Shown here: positions 1 to 10,758 of the stretch, piece by piece | Position numbering within the stretch: position 1 is the first letter of the stretch | Layout: each line of letters begins with the position of its first letter | NCBI RefSeq assembly: GCF_003172935.1 | Contig: NZ_QGKS01000361.1 | Location: 1 to 64,000, forward strand | Direction of reading: 5' to 3' | Length of the DNA: 64,000 bases | Origin: Micromonospora sicca | GTDB taxonomy: Bacteria > Actinomycetota > Actinomycetes > Mycobacteriales > Micromonosporaceae | Program-made: the position numbers and the translations under genes | The notes under the pieces: generated by a model | Database searches by the model: none | What the model was told of the DNA's origin: nothing | Seen by the model: only the letters and a program-made list of their open reading frames with translations

Positions 1-356
1 CGGGCGGGAGGCGCGCGTGGGGGCGGCCTGGCCTCTTCAGGGCGACCCGGACACCAGGGACATCCGCCCCCAACGTTCCGCCGCCCGCGTCGAGCTACGG
101 ACGGTCACCCTCGCTCGGCCGGCCAACCATCCCATCGCCCCCTTTGCTCTGCTTCACCACAGGCAACAGGCACGGCCGGTAACTGTTGCGTCCGTTGAAG
201 CAGAGCAAAGCGGGGGTGGTGGGTGGTCGTCGGTCGGCGCGGTCGAGTCGGAGATGCCTGGTCAGGGGTCTGCGACGGGTCGGGAAGGCGAACAATCTGG
301 CGCCTTCACCAGGAAACCGGTCACTGAGCGTCGGCGGTGGGTTCGGCCGTAGGCCG
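1..356. other. Intergenic region with a large two-part hairpin
   Basis: I see no convincing gene here; the open frames on both strands have the arginine- and proline-rich look of GC-driven noise. The one clear structure is the inverted repeat at 142-210, listed separately. The region lies beyond the 3' end of the minus-strand hexosaminidase gene. Confidence 0.6.
142..210. repeat. Nested inverted repeat, possible dispersed palindromic element
   Basis: The arms CTTTGCTCTGCTTCA (142-156) and TGAAGCAGAGCAAAG (196-210) are perfect 15-bp complements. Inside them GCAACAG (163-169) pairs with CTGTTGC (183-189). The RNA would fold into a two-part stem with a small apical loop. There is no T-tract, so an ordinary intrinsic terminator is not obvious. 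It could be a dispersed palindromic repeat or a bidirectional terminator. Confidence 0.6.
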
Positions 357-2165
357 TCACGCTCCGTTCGTGGTGCGCGGCGGCTCGGGCATTGCGGCCG
401 GGTCGGGACGGACCTGGACGGACGCCCGATCCGCCGCCTCGGCGGCCGGTTGACGCGGCACGGCCGGTTGCGCCGGCTCGGTGGGCCAGCGGATCTCCGG
501 GGCGCGGTGGAACCTGATCCCGGCCCGGTGCCAGCGCGGGCCGTGGCCGGCCAGCCGGTCCCGGAACCCCGCCCAGTCGTGGGTGGCCCGAGGTGACCAG
601 GCCAGCTCGGCGAGGGCGGGCAGCCGGGGCAGCAGCATGAACTCGATCTCCGCCAGCGAGGTGACCGACTCGGTCCAGAGCGGCGCCTCGACGCCGATCA
701 CGGCCTCCGCCGGTACGTCGGCGAGGTGCGTCCCCGGATCCCAGTCGTACGACCGCCGTACGTCGATCAGGCCGGCCCAGTCGTGCCCGATGGGGGTGTC
801 CGGGGCGTACTTCATGTCGAAGTAGGCGTGGTTGCCGGGGGAGAGGATCAGCCGGGCGCCCCGGCGGACCGCCTCGGCCACCACCGGGTCGTCGCCGTCG
901 GTGCCCCACCACTGGAGCACCCGCCCGTCGAGGTGCGCGGCCGGGGCGAGCTGGTGCCAGCCGACGACGGTCTTCCCGGTGGCGGCCACGATCCGCTGCG
1001 CCCGCTCGACGAAGCCGGTGTACGCCTCGCCCTTCACCTTGAACGCCTCGTCGCCGCCGATGTGCAGCCACGGCCCGGGGGTCAGCGCGGCCACCTCGCC
1101 GACCACGTCCGCCACGAAGTCGTACGTCCGCTCGTCGGCCGGGTCCACGTAGCTGAAGCCGACCTCGGTGCCGGTGTACGGCGGCGGCGCGACCTTGTCC
1201 GGCGCCAGCTCCGGGTACGCGAGCAGCGCCGCGTTGGTGTGACCGGGCAGGTCGATCTCCGGCACCACGGTGACGTGCCGGCGGGCGGCGTACCGGACGA
1301 TGCGGCGGTAGTCGGCGGCGGTGTACCAGCCGCCCGGGCCGCCACCCACCTCGGTGGCGCCGCCGACGGTGGCGAGCCGGGGCCAGGAGTCGACGGCGAT
1401 CCGCCAGCCCTGGTCGTCGGTGAGGTGCAGGTGCAGGTGGTTGAGCTTGTACCGGGCCAGGTGGTCGATCACCCGCAGCACGTCGGCGACGCCGAAGAAG
1501 TGCCGCGCCACGTCGAGCATCGCGCCCCGGTAGGGGAACCGCGGCCGGTCGACGACCAGCCCACCGGGCACCACCCAGCGTTCGGCCACCGGGGTCGGGC
1601 TCTCGACCGCGCTCGGCAGCAGTTGGCGCAGCGTCTGTACGCCGTACCAGAGGCCGGCCGCGGTGTCGGCGACGATCCGGACCTCGGCGGGGGCGACGTG
1701 GAGCCGGTAGCCCTCGTCGCCCAGCCGCTCAGCCGGGTCGAAGTCACCCGCCGCCGCAGCCCGGGCCGGAGTCGCGGAGCTGGACAGGGTGAGCACCAGG
1801 TGCCCGTCGGTCCCGTCGTCGGCCAGCCCGGTGACCGGCACCGGGTAGCCGGTCGCGGGCCGGAGCAGCTCGGCGAGCTGCTCGGCGACCTCCCGGGCGG
1901 TCGGGTCGTGGCTGACCCGGACCGCCGCGTCCCCGGGGAGCACGAAGTCGGCGGTCGGGTCCGGCGCCACCCGCTCGGGGACCGGGATCACGTCGCCCAG
2001 CCGGACCGGGGCCGGCGGGGCGAGCAGGTCACTGGCGGTCCGCGCCGCGGCCCGGGCGAGGTCGGCCGCCGCCGGCTCCTGCGCCGGCATGGTGGCCGGG
2101 TCGAGCAGCACGCGGCCCCGCTCGTCCGGGCCGGTGGCGGGGGTGGCGGAAGGCGTGGACGGCAC
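357..2165 (-). CDS. Beta-N-acetylhexosaminidase (GH20)
   Basis: This glycosidase removes terminal N-acetylglucosamine or N-acetylgalactosamine from chitin-derived or glycan substrates. An N-terminal GH20b-type domain (about residues 50-190) precedes the catalytic barrel. Family motifs are visible: the HLHLTDDQGWR strand, PEIDLPGHTNA, and the catalytic Asp-Glu pair in WLHIGGDEAF. The GTG at 2165 was chosen because GGAG lies 8 bases upstream; an ATG at 2090 is the alternative and the frame stays open to 2432. About 50 Ala/Pro-rich residues precede the first domain, as in secreted enzymes, yet no signal peptide is in this frame. A strongly hydrophobic stretch sits just upstream in another frame (see findings). 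Confidence 0.88.
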   Translation of the reverse strand: MPSTPSATPATGPDERGRVLLDPATMPAQEPAAADLARAAARTASDLLAPPAPVRLGDVIPVPERVAPDPTADFVLPGDAAVRVSHDPTAREVAEQLAELLRPATGYPVPVTGLADDGTDGHLVLTLSSSATPARAAAAGDFDPAERLGDEGYRLHVAPAEVRIVADTAAGLWYGVQTLRQLLPSAVESPTPVAERWVVPGGLVVDRPRFPYRGAMLDVARHFFGVADVLRVIDHLARYKLNHLHLHLTDDQGWRIAVDSWPRLATVGGATEVGGGPGGWYTAADYRRIVRYAARRHVTVVPEIDLPGHTNAALLAYPELAPDKVAPPPYTGTEVGFSYVDPADERTYDFVADVVGEVAALTPGPWLHIGGDEAFKVKGEAYTGFVERAQRIVAATGKTVVGWHQLAPAAHLDGRVLQWWGTDGDDPVVAEAVRRGARLILSPGNHAYFDMKYAPDTPIGHDWAGLIDVRRSYDWDPGTHLADVPAEAVIGVEAPLWTESVTSLAEIEFMLLPRLPALAELAWSPRATHDWAGFRDRLAGHGPRWHRAGIRFHRAPEIRWPTEPAQPAVPRQPAAEAADRASVQVRPDPAAMPEPPRTTNGA

Positions 2166-2478
2166 GACGACGGCTCCGGGGGTGTATTCGCGCGGGATAT
2201 GGCAAAAGTCAGCTTCAGCAGAACCAGTGCCGTCAAGAGTACGAGGGGAGCTGGAATTGCGTGATCCTGCTCGTGGAAGCGTTCCCAGAAACCTGCACGA
2301 ACGCGGATAGTCGTGATAGCTGTGCCTATTGTCACCGAACGGTCCCAGGCCACTCGATGTTCGCTTAACCTTCGCCCACCGATCGCTGATGACGCCGGGA
2401 TTACCGGCGGTCGGCCCCGGGGTATGAGGCAACTGAACCTTCGTTAAGTGTCAATTCCGGCGCGCGTGGGAGGCTCTG
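2166..2478. other. Divergent intergenic region between hexosaminidase and ppdK
   Basis: This stretch is less GC-rich than the flanking genes and must hold the promoters of both divergent genes. I cannot assign -35/-10 pairs with confidence. In the minus-strand frame one base off the GH20 gene, about 2199-2265 encodes a hydrophobic segment (core VLLTALVLLKLTFA). Confidence 0.4.
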
Positions 2479-5187
<2,709 letters not shown>

Positions 5188-5194
5188 CCCGCGT

Positions 5195-5242
5195 CGGCCA
5201 CGGGGTCGTCGGCGGCCGCGCCGGCGGCCCCGTGGCCGTTTT
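5195..5242 (+). terminator. Intrinsic terminator after ppdK
   Basis: CGGCCACGGGG (5195-5205) pairs perfectly with CCCCGTGGCCG (5228-5238) and is followed directly by TTTT. This is the clearest rho-independent terminator in the window. Confidence 0.8.
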
Positions 5243-5332
5243 CGACCCCACCGGCGCGCCGCCCGGCGCGCCGATCGACCCGGTCGGGCGTAACCTGAGC
5301 GCACTGTTCGATCAACCGGGAAGGGTGGCCGC

Positions 5333-5683
5333 ATGACCAGCGTCTGGGAGAGCCTGACCGTTGACGCCCGTGACCCGTCCCGGCTCGCGCACTGGTGGGC
5401 GGAGGCGCTCGGCTACCAGGTGATCAGCGACCGGCCGGACGAGGTGGAGATCCGCCCGGCGGCGGACCAGACCCCCGGCATCGTCTTCGTCCCGGTCAGC
5501 GACGACAAGATCACCAAGAACCGGCTGCACATCGACCTGCGCCCGGCCGACCAGGAGGCCGAGGTCGAGCGGCTGGTCGACATGGGCGCCCGGCACGTCG
5601 ACGTCGGCCAGGGCGACGTGCAGTGGACCGTGCTGGCCGACCCGGAGGGCAACGAGTTCTGCGTGCTGCGGCAGCGGGGATAG
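5333..5683 (+). CDS. VOC (glyoxalase/bleomycin-resistance fold) family protein
   Basis: This small cytoplasmic protein of 116 residues is built as one vicinal-oxygen-chelate module pair. The N-terminus SLTVDARDPSRLAHWWAEALGY is typical of the glyoxalase-like subgroup common in actinobacteria, and the C-terminal strand WTVLADPEGNEFCVL is the usual end of the fold. The ATG has GGAAGGGTGG upstream. It lies 3 bases before dgt and probably shares its transcript. Family members are metal-dependent enzymes or binding proteins; the substrate here cannot be deduced. Confidence 0.85.
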   Translation: MTSVWESLTVDARDPSRLAHWWAEALGYQVISDRPDEVEIRPAADQTPGIVFVPVSDDKITKNRLHIDLRPADQEAEVERLVDMGARHVDVGQGDVQWTVLADPEGNEFCVLRQRG

Positions 5684-5686
5684 CGG

Positions 5687-6943
5687 TTGAGCGGCCGGGT
5701 GGACGACGCGGCGCGCCTGATCGACGAGGCGCCCAAGGACACCGGGTACGGGCGGTCGCCGTACGAGCGGGACCGGGCGCGGGTGCTGCACTCGGCGGCG
5801 TTCCGCCGGCTGGCGGCGAAGACCCAGGTGCACACGGCGGGCACCGGCACCGACGACTTCCTGCGTACCCGGCTGACCCACTCGCTGGAGGTGGCGCAGA
5901 TCGCCCGCGAGATGGGGGCGCGGCTGGGCTGCGACCCGGACGTGGTGGACACCGCGGGGCTGGCGCACGACCTCGGCCACCCGCCGTTCGGGCACAACGG
6001 CGAGGACGCGCTGGATGTGCTCGCCGCCGACTGCGGCGGCTTCGAGGGCAACGCGCAGACGCTGCGGGTGCTCACCCGGCTGGAGGCGAAGGTGCTCGCC
6101 CCGGACGGCCGCTCCGTCGGGCTCAACCTCACCCGGGCGTCGCTCGACGCGGTCAGCAAGTACCCGTGGCCGCGCCGCCCGGGCAAGCGCAAGTTCGGCG
6201 TGTACGCCGACGACCGCCCGGTCTTCGACTGGCTGCGCGCCGGCGCCCCGCCCGGCGGCCGGCGCTGCCTGGAGGCGCAGGTGATGGACTGGGCCGACGA
6301 CGTCGCGTACTCGGTGCACGACGTGGAGGACGGCATCCACGGCGGGTACGTCAGCCTGCGCCCGCTGCTGGAGGACGCCGACGAACGGCGGGCGCTCTGC
6401 GCCGACGTGGCGGCCGCGTACTCGGGGGAGTCCCCGGACGACCTGGGTGAGGTGCTGGTCGAGCTGGTGGCCGAGCCGGCGCTCGCCCCGCTCGCCGCGT
6501 ACGACGGCAGCCACCGGGCCCAGGCGGCGCTGAAGGCGACCACCAGCGTGCTCACCGGCCGGTTCGTCTCGACCGTGGTGGCCGCCACCCAGCAGCGCTT
6601 CGGCCCCGGCCCGCACCGCCGGTACGCCGCCGACCTGGTGGTGCCCCGCCGCATCCGGGCGCAGTGCGCGCTGCTCAAGGGCATCGCGCTGCGGTACGTG
6701 ATGCGCCGCCCGGCCGCCGGTCCCCGGTACGCCAGCCAGCGGGAGATCCTCGCCGAGCTGGTCGCCGCCCTGGTCGACCGCGCTCCGGACGCGCTGGACC
6801 CGGTCTTCGCGCCGCTGTTCCGGGACGCCCCGGACGACGCCGCCCGGCTGCGGGTGGTGGTCGACCAGGTGGCCTCGCTCACCGACCCGGCCGCGCTGGC
6901 CTGGCACGGCCGCCTGGTGGGCGCCCGGCCCGGGCTCGGCTGA
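5687..6943 (+). CDS. dgt: Deoxyguanosinetriphosphate triphosphohydrolase-like HD protein
   Basis: Dgt-type HD phosphohydrolases cleave dNTPs to the nucleoside and tripolyphosphate, helping to control dNTP pools. The metal-binding HD motif is intact: RTRLTHSLEVAQIA near residues 60-73, then GLAHDLGHPPFGHNGEDAL near 88-106, and a later WADDVAYSVHDVEDG segment. At 418 residues it matches actinobacterial Dgt. The start is TTG, three bases after the stop of the VOC gene, so translation is probably coupled. In many actinobacteria dgt lies next to dnaG; here dnaG is about 6 kb downstream with unrelated genes between. Confidence 0.93.
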   Translation: MSGRVDDAARLIDEAPKDTGYGRSPYERDRARVLHSAAFRRLAAKTQVHTAGTGTDDFLRTRLTHSLEVAQIAREMGARLGCDPDVVDTAGLAHDLGHPPFGHNGEDALDVLAADCGGFEGNAQTLRVLTRLEAKVLAPDGRSVGLNLTRASLDAVSKYPWPRRPGKRKFGVYADDRPVFDWLRAGAPPGGRRCLEAQVMDWADDVAYSVHDVEDGIHGGYVSLRPLLEDADERRALCADVAAAYSGESPDDLGEVLVELVAEPALAPLAAYDGSHRAQAALKATTSVLTGRFVSTVVAATQQRFGPGPHRRYAADLVVPRRIRAQCALLKGIALRYVMRRPAAGPRYASQREILAELVAALVDRAPDALDPVFAPLFRDAPDDAARLRVVVDQVASLTDPAALAWHGRLVGARPGLG

Positions 6944-6980
6944 GCGGGTGCCGGGACCGACCGGTGGGTGGCCTGCGCGA

Positions 6981-6996
6981 CTTAGGCTAGCCTAAG
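6981..6996 (+). promoter_or_regulatory. Putative IdeR/DtxR iron box overlapping a leaderless promoter
   Basis: CTTAGGCTAGCCTAAG is a perfect 16-bp palindrome. It matches the right 14 positions of the DtxR/IdeR consensus (TTAGGTTAGGCTAACCTAA) with one difference. It ends 4 bases before the ATG at 7001, and TAGGCT at 6983-6988 fits a -10 hexamer. The transcript is therefore probably leaderless and blocked by iron-loaded IdeR. Confidence 0.75.
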
Positions 6997-7000
6997 CAGC

Positions 7001-7834
7001 ATGAGTGAGCGCCCGAAGATGGTCACCGCCGCGAAGGTCCTGCGGACCGAGCGGCCCACCCCGCACCTGATCCGGCTGGTGCTGGGCGGTGCGGAGCTGG
7101 CCGGCCTGCCGGTGGGCGCCTACACCGACCACTACATCAAGTTCATCTTCCCCCCGGCCGGGGTGAGCTACCCGCACCCGGTGGACCTGGCCGCCCTGAA
7201 GCGGGACCTGCCCCGCGAGCAGTGGCCGCGGCTGCGGGCGTACACGGTCCGGGCCTGGGACGCGGCCGCCGGCGAGCTGACCGTCGACGTGGTGCACCAC
7301 GGCGACGAGGGGCTGGCCGGGCCGTGGGCCGCCGCCCTGCGCCCCGGCGACGAGGTGCTCTTCACCGGCCCCGGCGGCGCGTACGCCCCGAACCCGGCCG
7401 CCGACTGGCACCTGCTGGCCGGCGACGAGAGCGCCCTGCCGGCGATCGCCGCCGCGCTGGAGCGGCTCCCGATCGGCGCGCCCGCCAAGGTCTTCGTCGA
7501 GGTCGACGGCCCGGCCGACGAGCTGCCGCTGGCCAGTCCCGGCGCGGTGGAGCTGACCTGGCTGCACCGGGCCGGGCGCCCGGTCGGCGCGGCGCTGGTC
7601 GAGGCGGTCCGCGCGCTGGACTTCCCGGCCGGCGCGGTGCACGCCTTCGTCCACGGCGAGGCCACGTTCGTCAAGGAGCTGCGCCGGCTGCTGCGGATCG
7701 AGCGCGGCGTGCCCCGGGAGGCGCTCTCCATCTCCGGCTACTGGCGGCTCGGCATGGACGACGAGGGCTGGCGCTCGACGAAGGCCGGCTGGAACGCCCA
7801 GGTCGAGGCGGAAGAGGTGGCGGCCGTCGCTTGA
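7001..7834 (+). CDS. Siderophore-interacting protein (FAD-linked ferric-siderophore reductase)
   Basis: The protein is of the ViuB/SIP family: an N-terminal FAD-binding ferredoxin-reductase-like beta barrel (RLRAYTVRAWD is the flavin-binding RxYTxR-type motif, about residues 77-87) and a C-terminal NAD(P)H domain ending in the family's YWRLGMDDEGW-type segment. Such enzymes reduce ferric siderophores in the cytoplasm to free the iron. At 277 residues it is full length. No transporter gene adjoins it, so it stands as a single iron-regulated gene. The iron box directly upstream supports the assignment. Confidence 0.92.
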   Translation: MSERPKMVTAAKVLRTERPTPHLIRLVLGGAELAGLPVGAYTDHYIKFIFPPAGVSYPHPVDLAALKRDLPREQWPRLRAYTVRAWDAAAGELTVDVVHHGDEGLAGPWAAALRPGDEVLFTGPGGAYAPNPAADWHLLAGDESALPAIAAALERLPIGAPAKVFVEVDGPADELPLASPGAVELTWLHRAGRPVGAALVEAVRALDFPAGAVHAFVHGEATFVKELRRLLRIERGVPREALSISGYWRLGMDDEGWRSTKAGWNAQVEAEEVAAVA

Positions 7835-7843
7835 GCGGCGGCG

Positions 7844-7929
7844 CCGGTCACCCGCCCCCGCACGGTGATCCGCCGGTCATCCGCCCCTGGACGGTGATTT
7901 CGCCGGTCACCCGCCCCGCACGGCGATCC
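7844..7929. repeat. Three degenerate 29-30-bp tandem repeats
   Basis: Copies begin at 7844, 7873 and 7903. Each reads roughly CCGGTCAyCCGCCCC followed by a CACGGTGAT-like part. The third copy contains the stop codon and last codons of the minus-strand acyltransferase, so the repeats look like duplications of that gene's 3' end. Confidence 0.6.
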
Positions 7930-9901
7930 GGTAGAGCTGGGGCAGCAGCCACGGGGCGATCCACTCCTGTACCCCCTCCGGGGTGAAATGCAGGCCGTCG
8001 CTGCGGACCCGCACCCCGCCGGCCTCCCAGGTGAACCGCCCGTCCGGGCAGACCCGCCGGTTCAGGTCGAGCACCGTCGCGCCGTGCCGCTCGGCGGCCG
8101 CCCGCAGCAGCCGGTTCCAGGCGTCCACCCGGTCGGCGTCGTCCTCCGGCCACAGCCCGCCGTCCGGTCGCTCCGCCCGGTGGGTGTACGGCGCGGTCAG
8201 CAGCGTGACGTGGGCGCCCCGTTCGGCTGCGACGCCGATGGCCCGGTCCAGCTCCCCGGTCAGGTACCGGTCGAACGCCGGGTCGCCGACGTGCTGCCAA
8301 CGCCCGTCCAGCTTGCGGTCCATCAGCTCCCAGCGGTCCAGCAGGATCACCGCCACGTCCGGGTCGTCGGCGCGTACGCCCCGCCGCCAGCGGTCGTCCC
8401 AGTCCTCGCAGCCCGGGTAGTTGGGATGCGGTTCCCCGAGGTAGTGCAGCTCCGGCAGGCGGGCGATGCCGCAGCCCTGCACGGCGCGCACGCTCACGGT
8501 CAGCTTCTCCTGCGGCGGCAGGTAGGTGCCGAGCGACCAGGCGACCGAGTCGCCCAGGAAGTCGACCCGCGGCGCCCCGGGCTTGCGCCCGGGCCGATGG
8601 GCCGGTGGGGCCGAGGCGGTTGACTCCGGCGCGCCGCCGGCCGCCGCGGCCGGGGCGTCCAGCGCGATCGGCGGGCGGGACCGCGGGGCCGGCGGCACCG
8701 TGCCGAACACGGCGACCGCGGCCACCCCGGCGACCGCCGCGCCCGCCACCGCCGGCGCCGGCGGGGGCAGCCGCCGGGCCCGCCGGATCGGCCGCTCCAC
8801 CAGCAGGTACGACCCGGTCGCGGCGGCCAGCGTGACCGCGCACCGGACGGCCAGCAGCGCGACCCCGGTCAGCCCGGTGCGCTCCGCGGTGAGCCACTGG
8901 AACAGCGGCCAGTGCCAGAGGTACACGCCGTAGGAGATCCGGCCGAGCCGGACCAGCGGGGCCAGCGCGAGCAGCCGGGCGGTCGGCGCGGTCGGGCTCA
9001 CCGTGGCGTGTGCGATGACGGCCGCCACGGCCAGGGCCACCAGGGTGAGGCCGCCCCGGTAGACCCAGCCGTCCCCGCCGTCGGCGGTGGCCCAGAGCCA
9101 GCCGGTCCCCACGGCCCCGGCCAGGGCGAGCCCGCCGAGCACCGGGTGCCGTACCCGCGCCGGCGTTCCGGCCGGTGTCGTCCTCCTGCTCAGCAACACG
9201 GCCAGGCCGGCGCCGACCAGCAGGGCCACCGCCCGGGTGTCGGTGCCGTAGTAGACCCGGTCCACCGCGCCGGGCGCGAAGAGTGCCGCCGCGGCGAGCG
9301 CCGACCCGGCCGTGCCGAGCAGGGTCACCGTGCGGAGCCCGCCGACTTCCGGCGGGGACGGCGGCGCGCCTGCCCCACGTCGTCGGGCTCGGCGCGCCGT
9401 CCACGCCAGCAGCGCCACCAGCAGCAGCGGCCAGACCAGGTAGAACTGCTCCTCGATGCCGAGCGACCAGGTGTGCTGCAACGGCGACGGGCTGCCGGTG
9501 GCGGCGAAGTAGTCCCCGGAGCGGTGCGCCATCCGCCAGTTCGCCAGGTAGCCGAGCGCGGCCAGCGCGTCCCAGCGCAGCGCGGGCAGCTCGGTGCCGG
9601 GCAGCAGCTGGCGGGAGACCAGCAGCACGACGAGGAGCACCAGCAGCAGCGCCGGGAGGAGCCGGCGGATCCGCCGGCCCCAGAAGGCCGTCAGGTCGAT
9701 CCGCCCGGTGTCCCGGTGCTCGGCGAGCAGCAGCGAGGTGATCAGGAACCCGGAGAGGACGAAGAACGCGTCCACGCCGAGGAATCCGCCGGGGAGCGCC
9801 GCCACCCCGCCGTGGAAGGCGAGCACCGCTGCCACCGCCAGCGCCCGGACGCCGTCCAGCGCCGGCTGGTACGCGATCCGGGGTCCGCCTGCACCCGACA
9901 T
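7907..9901 (-). CDS. Acyltransferase 3 with C-terminal SGNH domain (OafA/YrhL type)
   Basis: This membrane O-acyltransferase is expected to move acyl groups to a cell-surface glycan or secreted glycoside. The start YQPALDGVRALAVAAVLAFH and the GGFLGVDAFFVLSGFLIT segment are the hallmark of acyltransferase family 3; about ten membrane helices cover residues 15-390. The C-terminal third is an extracellular SGNH hydrolase-like domain with GDSVAWSLG (block I Ser) and a late DGLHFTPEG containing the Asp-x-x-His pair. The 664-residue length is typical for the fusion. The acceptor is unknown and no glycan cluster adjoins it. Confidence 0.9.
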   Translation of the reverse strand: MSGAGGPRIAYQPALDGVRALAVAAVLAFHGGVAALPGGFLGVDAFFVLSGFLITSLLLAEHRDTGRIDLTAFWGRRIRRLLPALLLVLLVVLLVSRQLLPGTELPALRWDALAALGYLANWRMAHRSGDYFAATGSPSPLQHTWSLGIEEQFYLVWPLLLVALLAWTARRARRRGAGAPPSPPEVGGLRTVTLLGTAGSALAAAALFAPGAVDRVYYGTDTRAVALLVGAGLAVLLSRRTTPAGTPARVRHPVLGGLALAGAVGTGWLWATADGGDGWVYRGGLTLVALAVAAVIAHATVSPTAPTARLLALAPLVRLGRISYGVYLWHWPLFQWLTAERTGLTGVALLAVRCAVTLAAATGSYLLVERPIRRARRLPPPAPAVAGAAVAGVAAVAVFGTVPPAPRSRPPIALDAPAAAAGGAPESTASAPPAHRPGRKPGAPRVDFLGDSVAWSLGTYLPPQEKLTVSVRAVQGCGIARLPELHYLGEPHPNYPGCEDWDDRWRRGVRADDPDVAVILLDRWELMDRKLDGRWQHVGDPAFDRYLTGELDRAIGVAAERGAHVTLLTAPYTHRAERPDGGLWPEDDADRVDAWNRLLRAAAERHGATVLDLNRRVCPDGRFTWEAGGVRVRSDGLHFTPEGVQEWIAPWLLPQLYRIAVRGG

Positions 9902-9950
9902 GCGCCGGTTGTCCCCGTCGCCGCCGGGTCTACACCCGGCCGCGCCGGTG

Positions 9951-10601
9951 TCACCCAGTGGTGGAAGCGAGACGGCGGTCGGCCAGGACGGTGCCGACCC
10001 GGTCGGCGGAGCGGGCGATGCGGCGGCGGATGACCCGCAGGTGCGCCGCGACCGAGCCGGGGACCACCAGGGCCGCCACGGTGATCGCCAGCCAGGGCGG
10101 GCCGGCGGCCAGCACGGCCAGGGCGGCGGCCAGGCCCAGCAGCACGCTGTTGAGCAGGGCGATCATGCCGGCCTGGCTGACCAGGTCGCGGAACCAGTGC
10201 CGCCGGAACGGCTCCGGCGCGAAGGGGCCATGGTCGTCCAGCGTCGGCATCATCACGTACGCCGTCAGGTCGGGCGCCCGCCGGGCCAGGTAGGTGCGCA
10301 GCACGGTGGCCGCCACGGCGTAGCGGCGGCCCCGGTCGTTCAGCTCGACCTGGCGGGCGAAGACCGAGATCCCGAGGAGCAGGACCAGCACCCCGAGGCC
10401 GGCCAGGACGGCGGGCCGCACCCAGCCGTCCGGGCTGCCGGTGGTGATCAGCCCCGCGGAGACGGCGGTGGCGGCGGAGGCCACCGCGAGGAAGAAGGTG
10501 AACCGGGCCGCCGACTGGTCGTGCACCGCGCGGCTCAGCTCGCGCAGGTGCTCGTACTCGGCGAGGGCGATGGTCAGCGGTACGTCCGTGTCCTGGGCCA
10601 T
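9951..10601 (-). CDS. Four-helix membrane protein of unknown function
   Basis: I do not recognise the family. The 216-residue protein has a soluble N-terminus (about residues 1-30), two helices (about 33-52 and 62-82), a polar central loop of about 60 residues rich in charged positions, two more helices (about 140-180) and a basic C-terminal tail. The layout resembles the protein at 59944-60552, and short blocks (FFLAVASAATAVSAG against FLTMLSAALIGLG) line up, so they may be distant paralogues. It lies 50 bases upstream of the start of the acyltransferase gene on the same strand and could share its transcript. Confidence 0.7.
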   Translation of the reverse strand: MAQDTDVPLTIALAEYEHLRELSRAVHDQSAARFTFFLAVASAATAVSAGLITTGSPDGWVRPAVLAGLGVLVLLLGISVFARQVELNDRGRRYAVAATVLRTYLARRAPDLTAYVMMPTLDDHGPFAPEPFRRHWFRDLVSQAGMIALLNSVLLGLAAALAVLAAGPPWLAITVAALVVPGSVAAHLRVIRRRIARSADRVGTVLADRRLASTTG

Positions 10602-10700
10602 CCGGCGTTCCTCCTCGCGGTCGCGGCCCCCACCGTAGCCAAGATCCGCGAGGGCCGGCGGCCTGGCGGTCCGATTCCCGAGGGAGTCGGTCTACCTCAC

Positions 10701-10722
10701 AATGTAGTAGGGGTGCTACATT
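10701..10722 (+). promoter_or_regulatory. Inverted-repeat operator overlapping an extended -10
   Basis: AATGTAG (10701-10707) and CTACATT (10716-10722) form a 7-bp inverted repeat with an 8-base spacer. The right arm includes TGC-TACATT, which fits an extended -10 promoter element. The site lies 37 bases before the ATP-binding gene that begins the exporter operon. The XRE protein encoded third in the operon is the likely ligand-responsive binder. Confidence 0.5.
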
Positions 10723-10758
10723 TCGCGGTACTGATCCGACACACCTCGGGGAGCGGTC

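Noticed and set aside
10701..10722. A BlaI/MecI-type operator
   Set aside because: The TACA/TGTA core with its short spacing is absent, and no BlaI-like gene is nearby; an XRE gene is in the operon.
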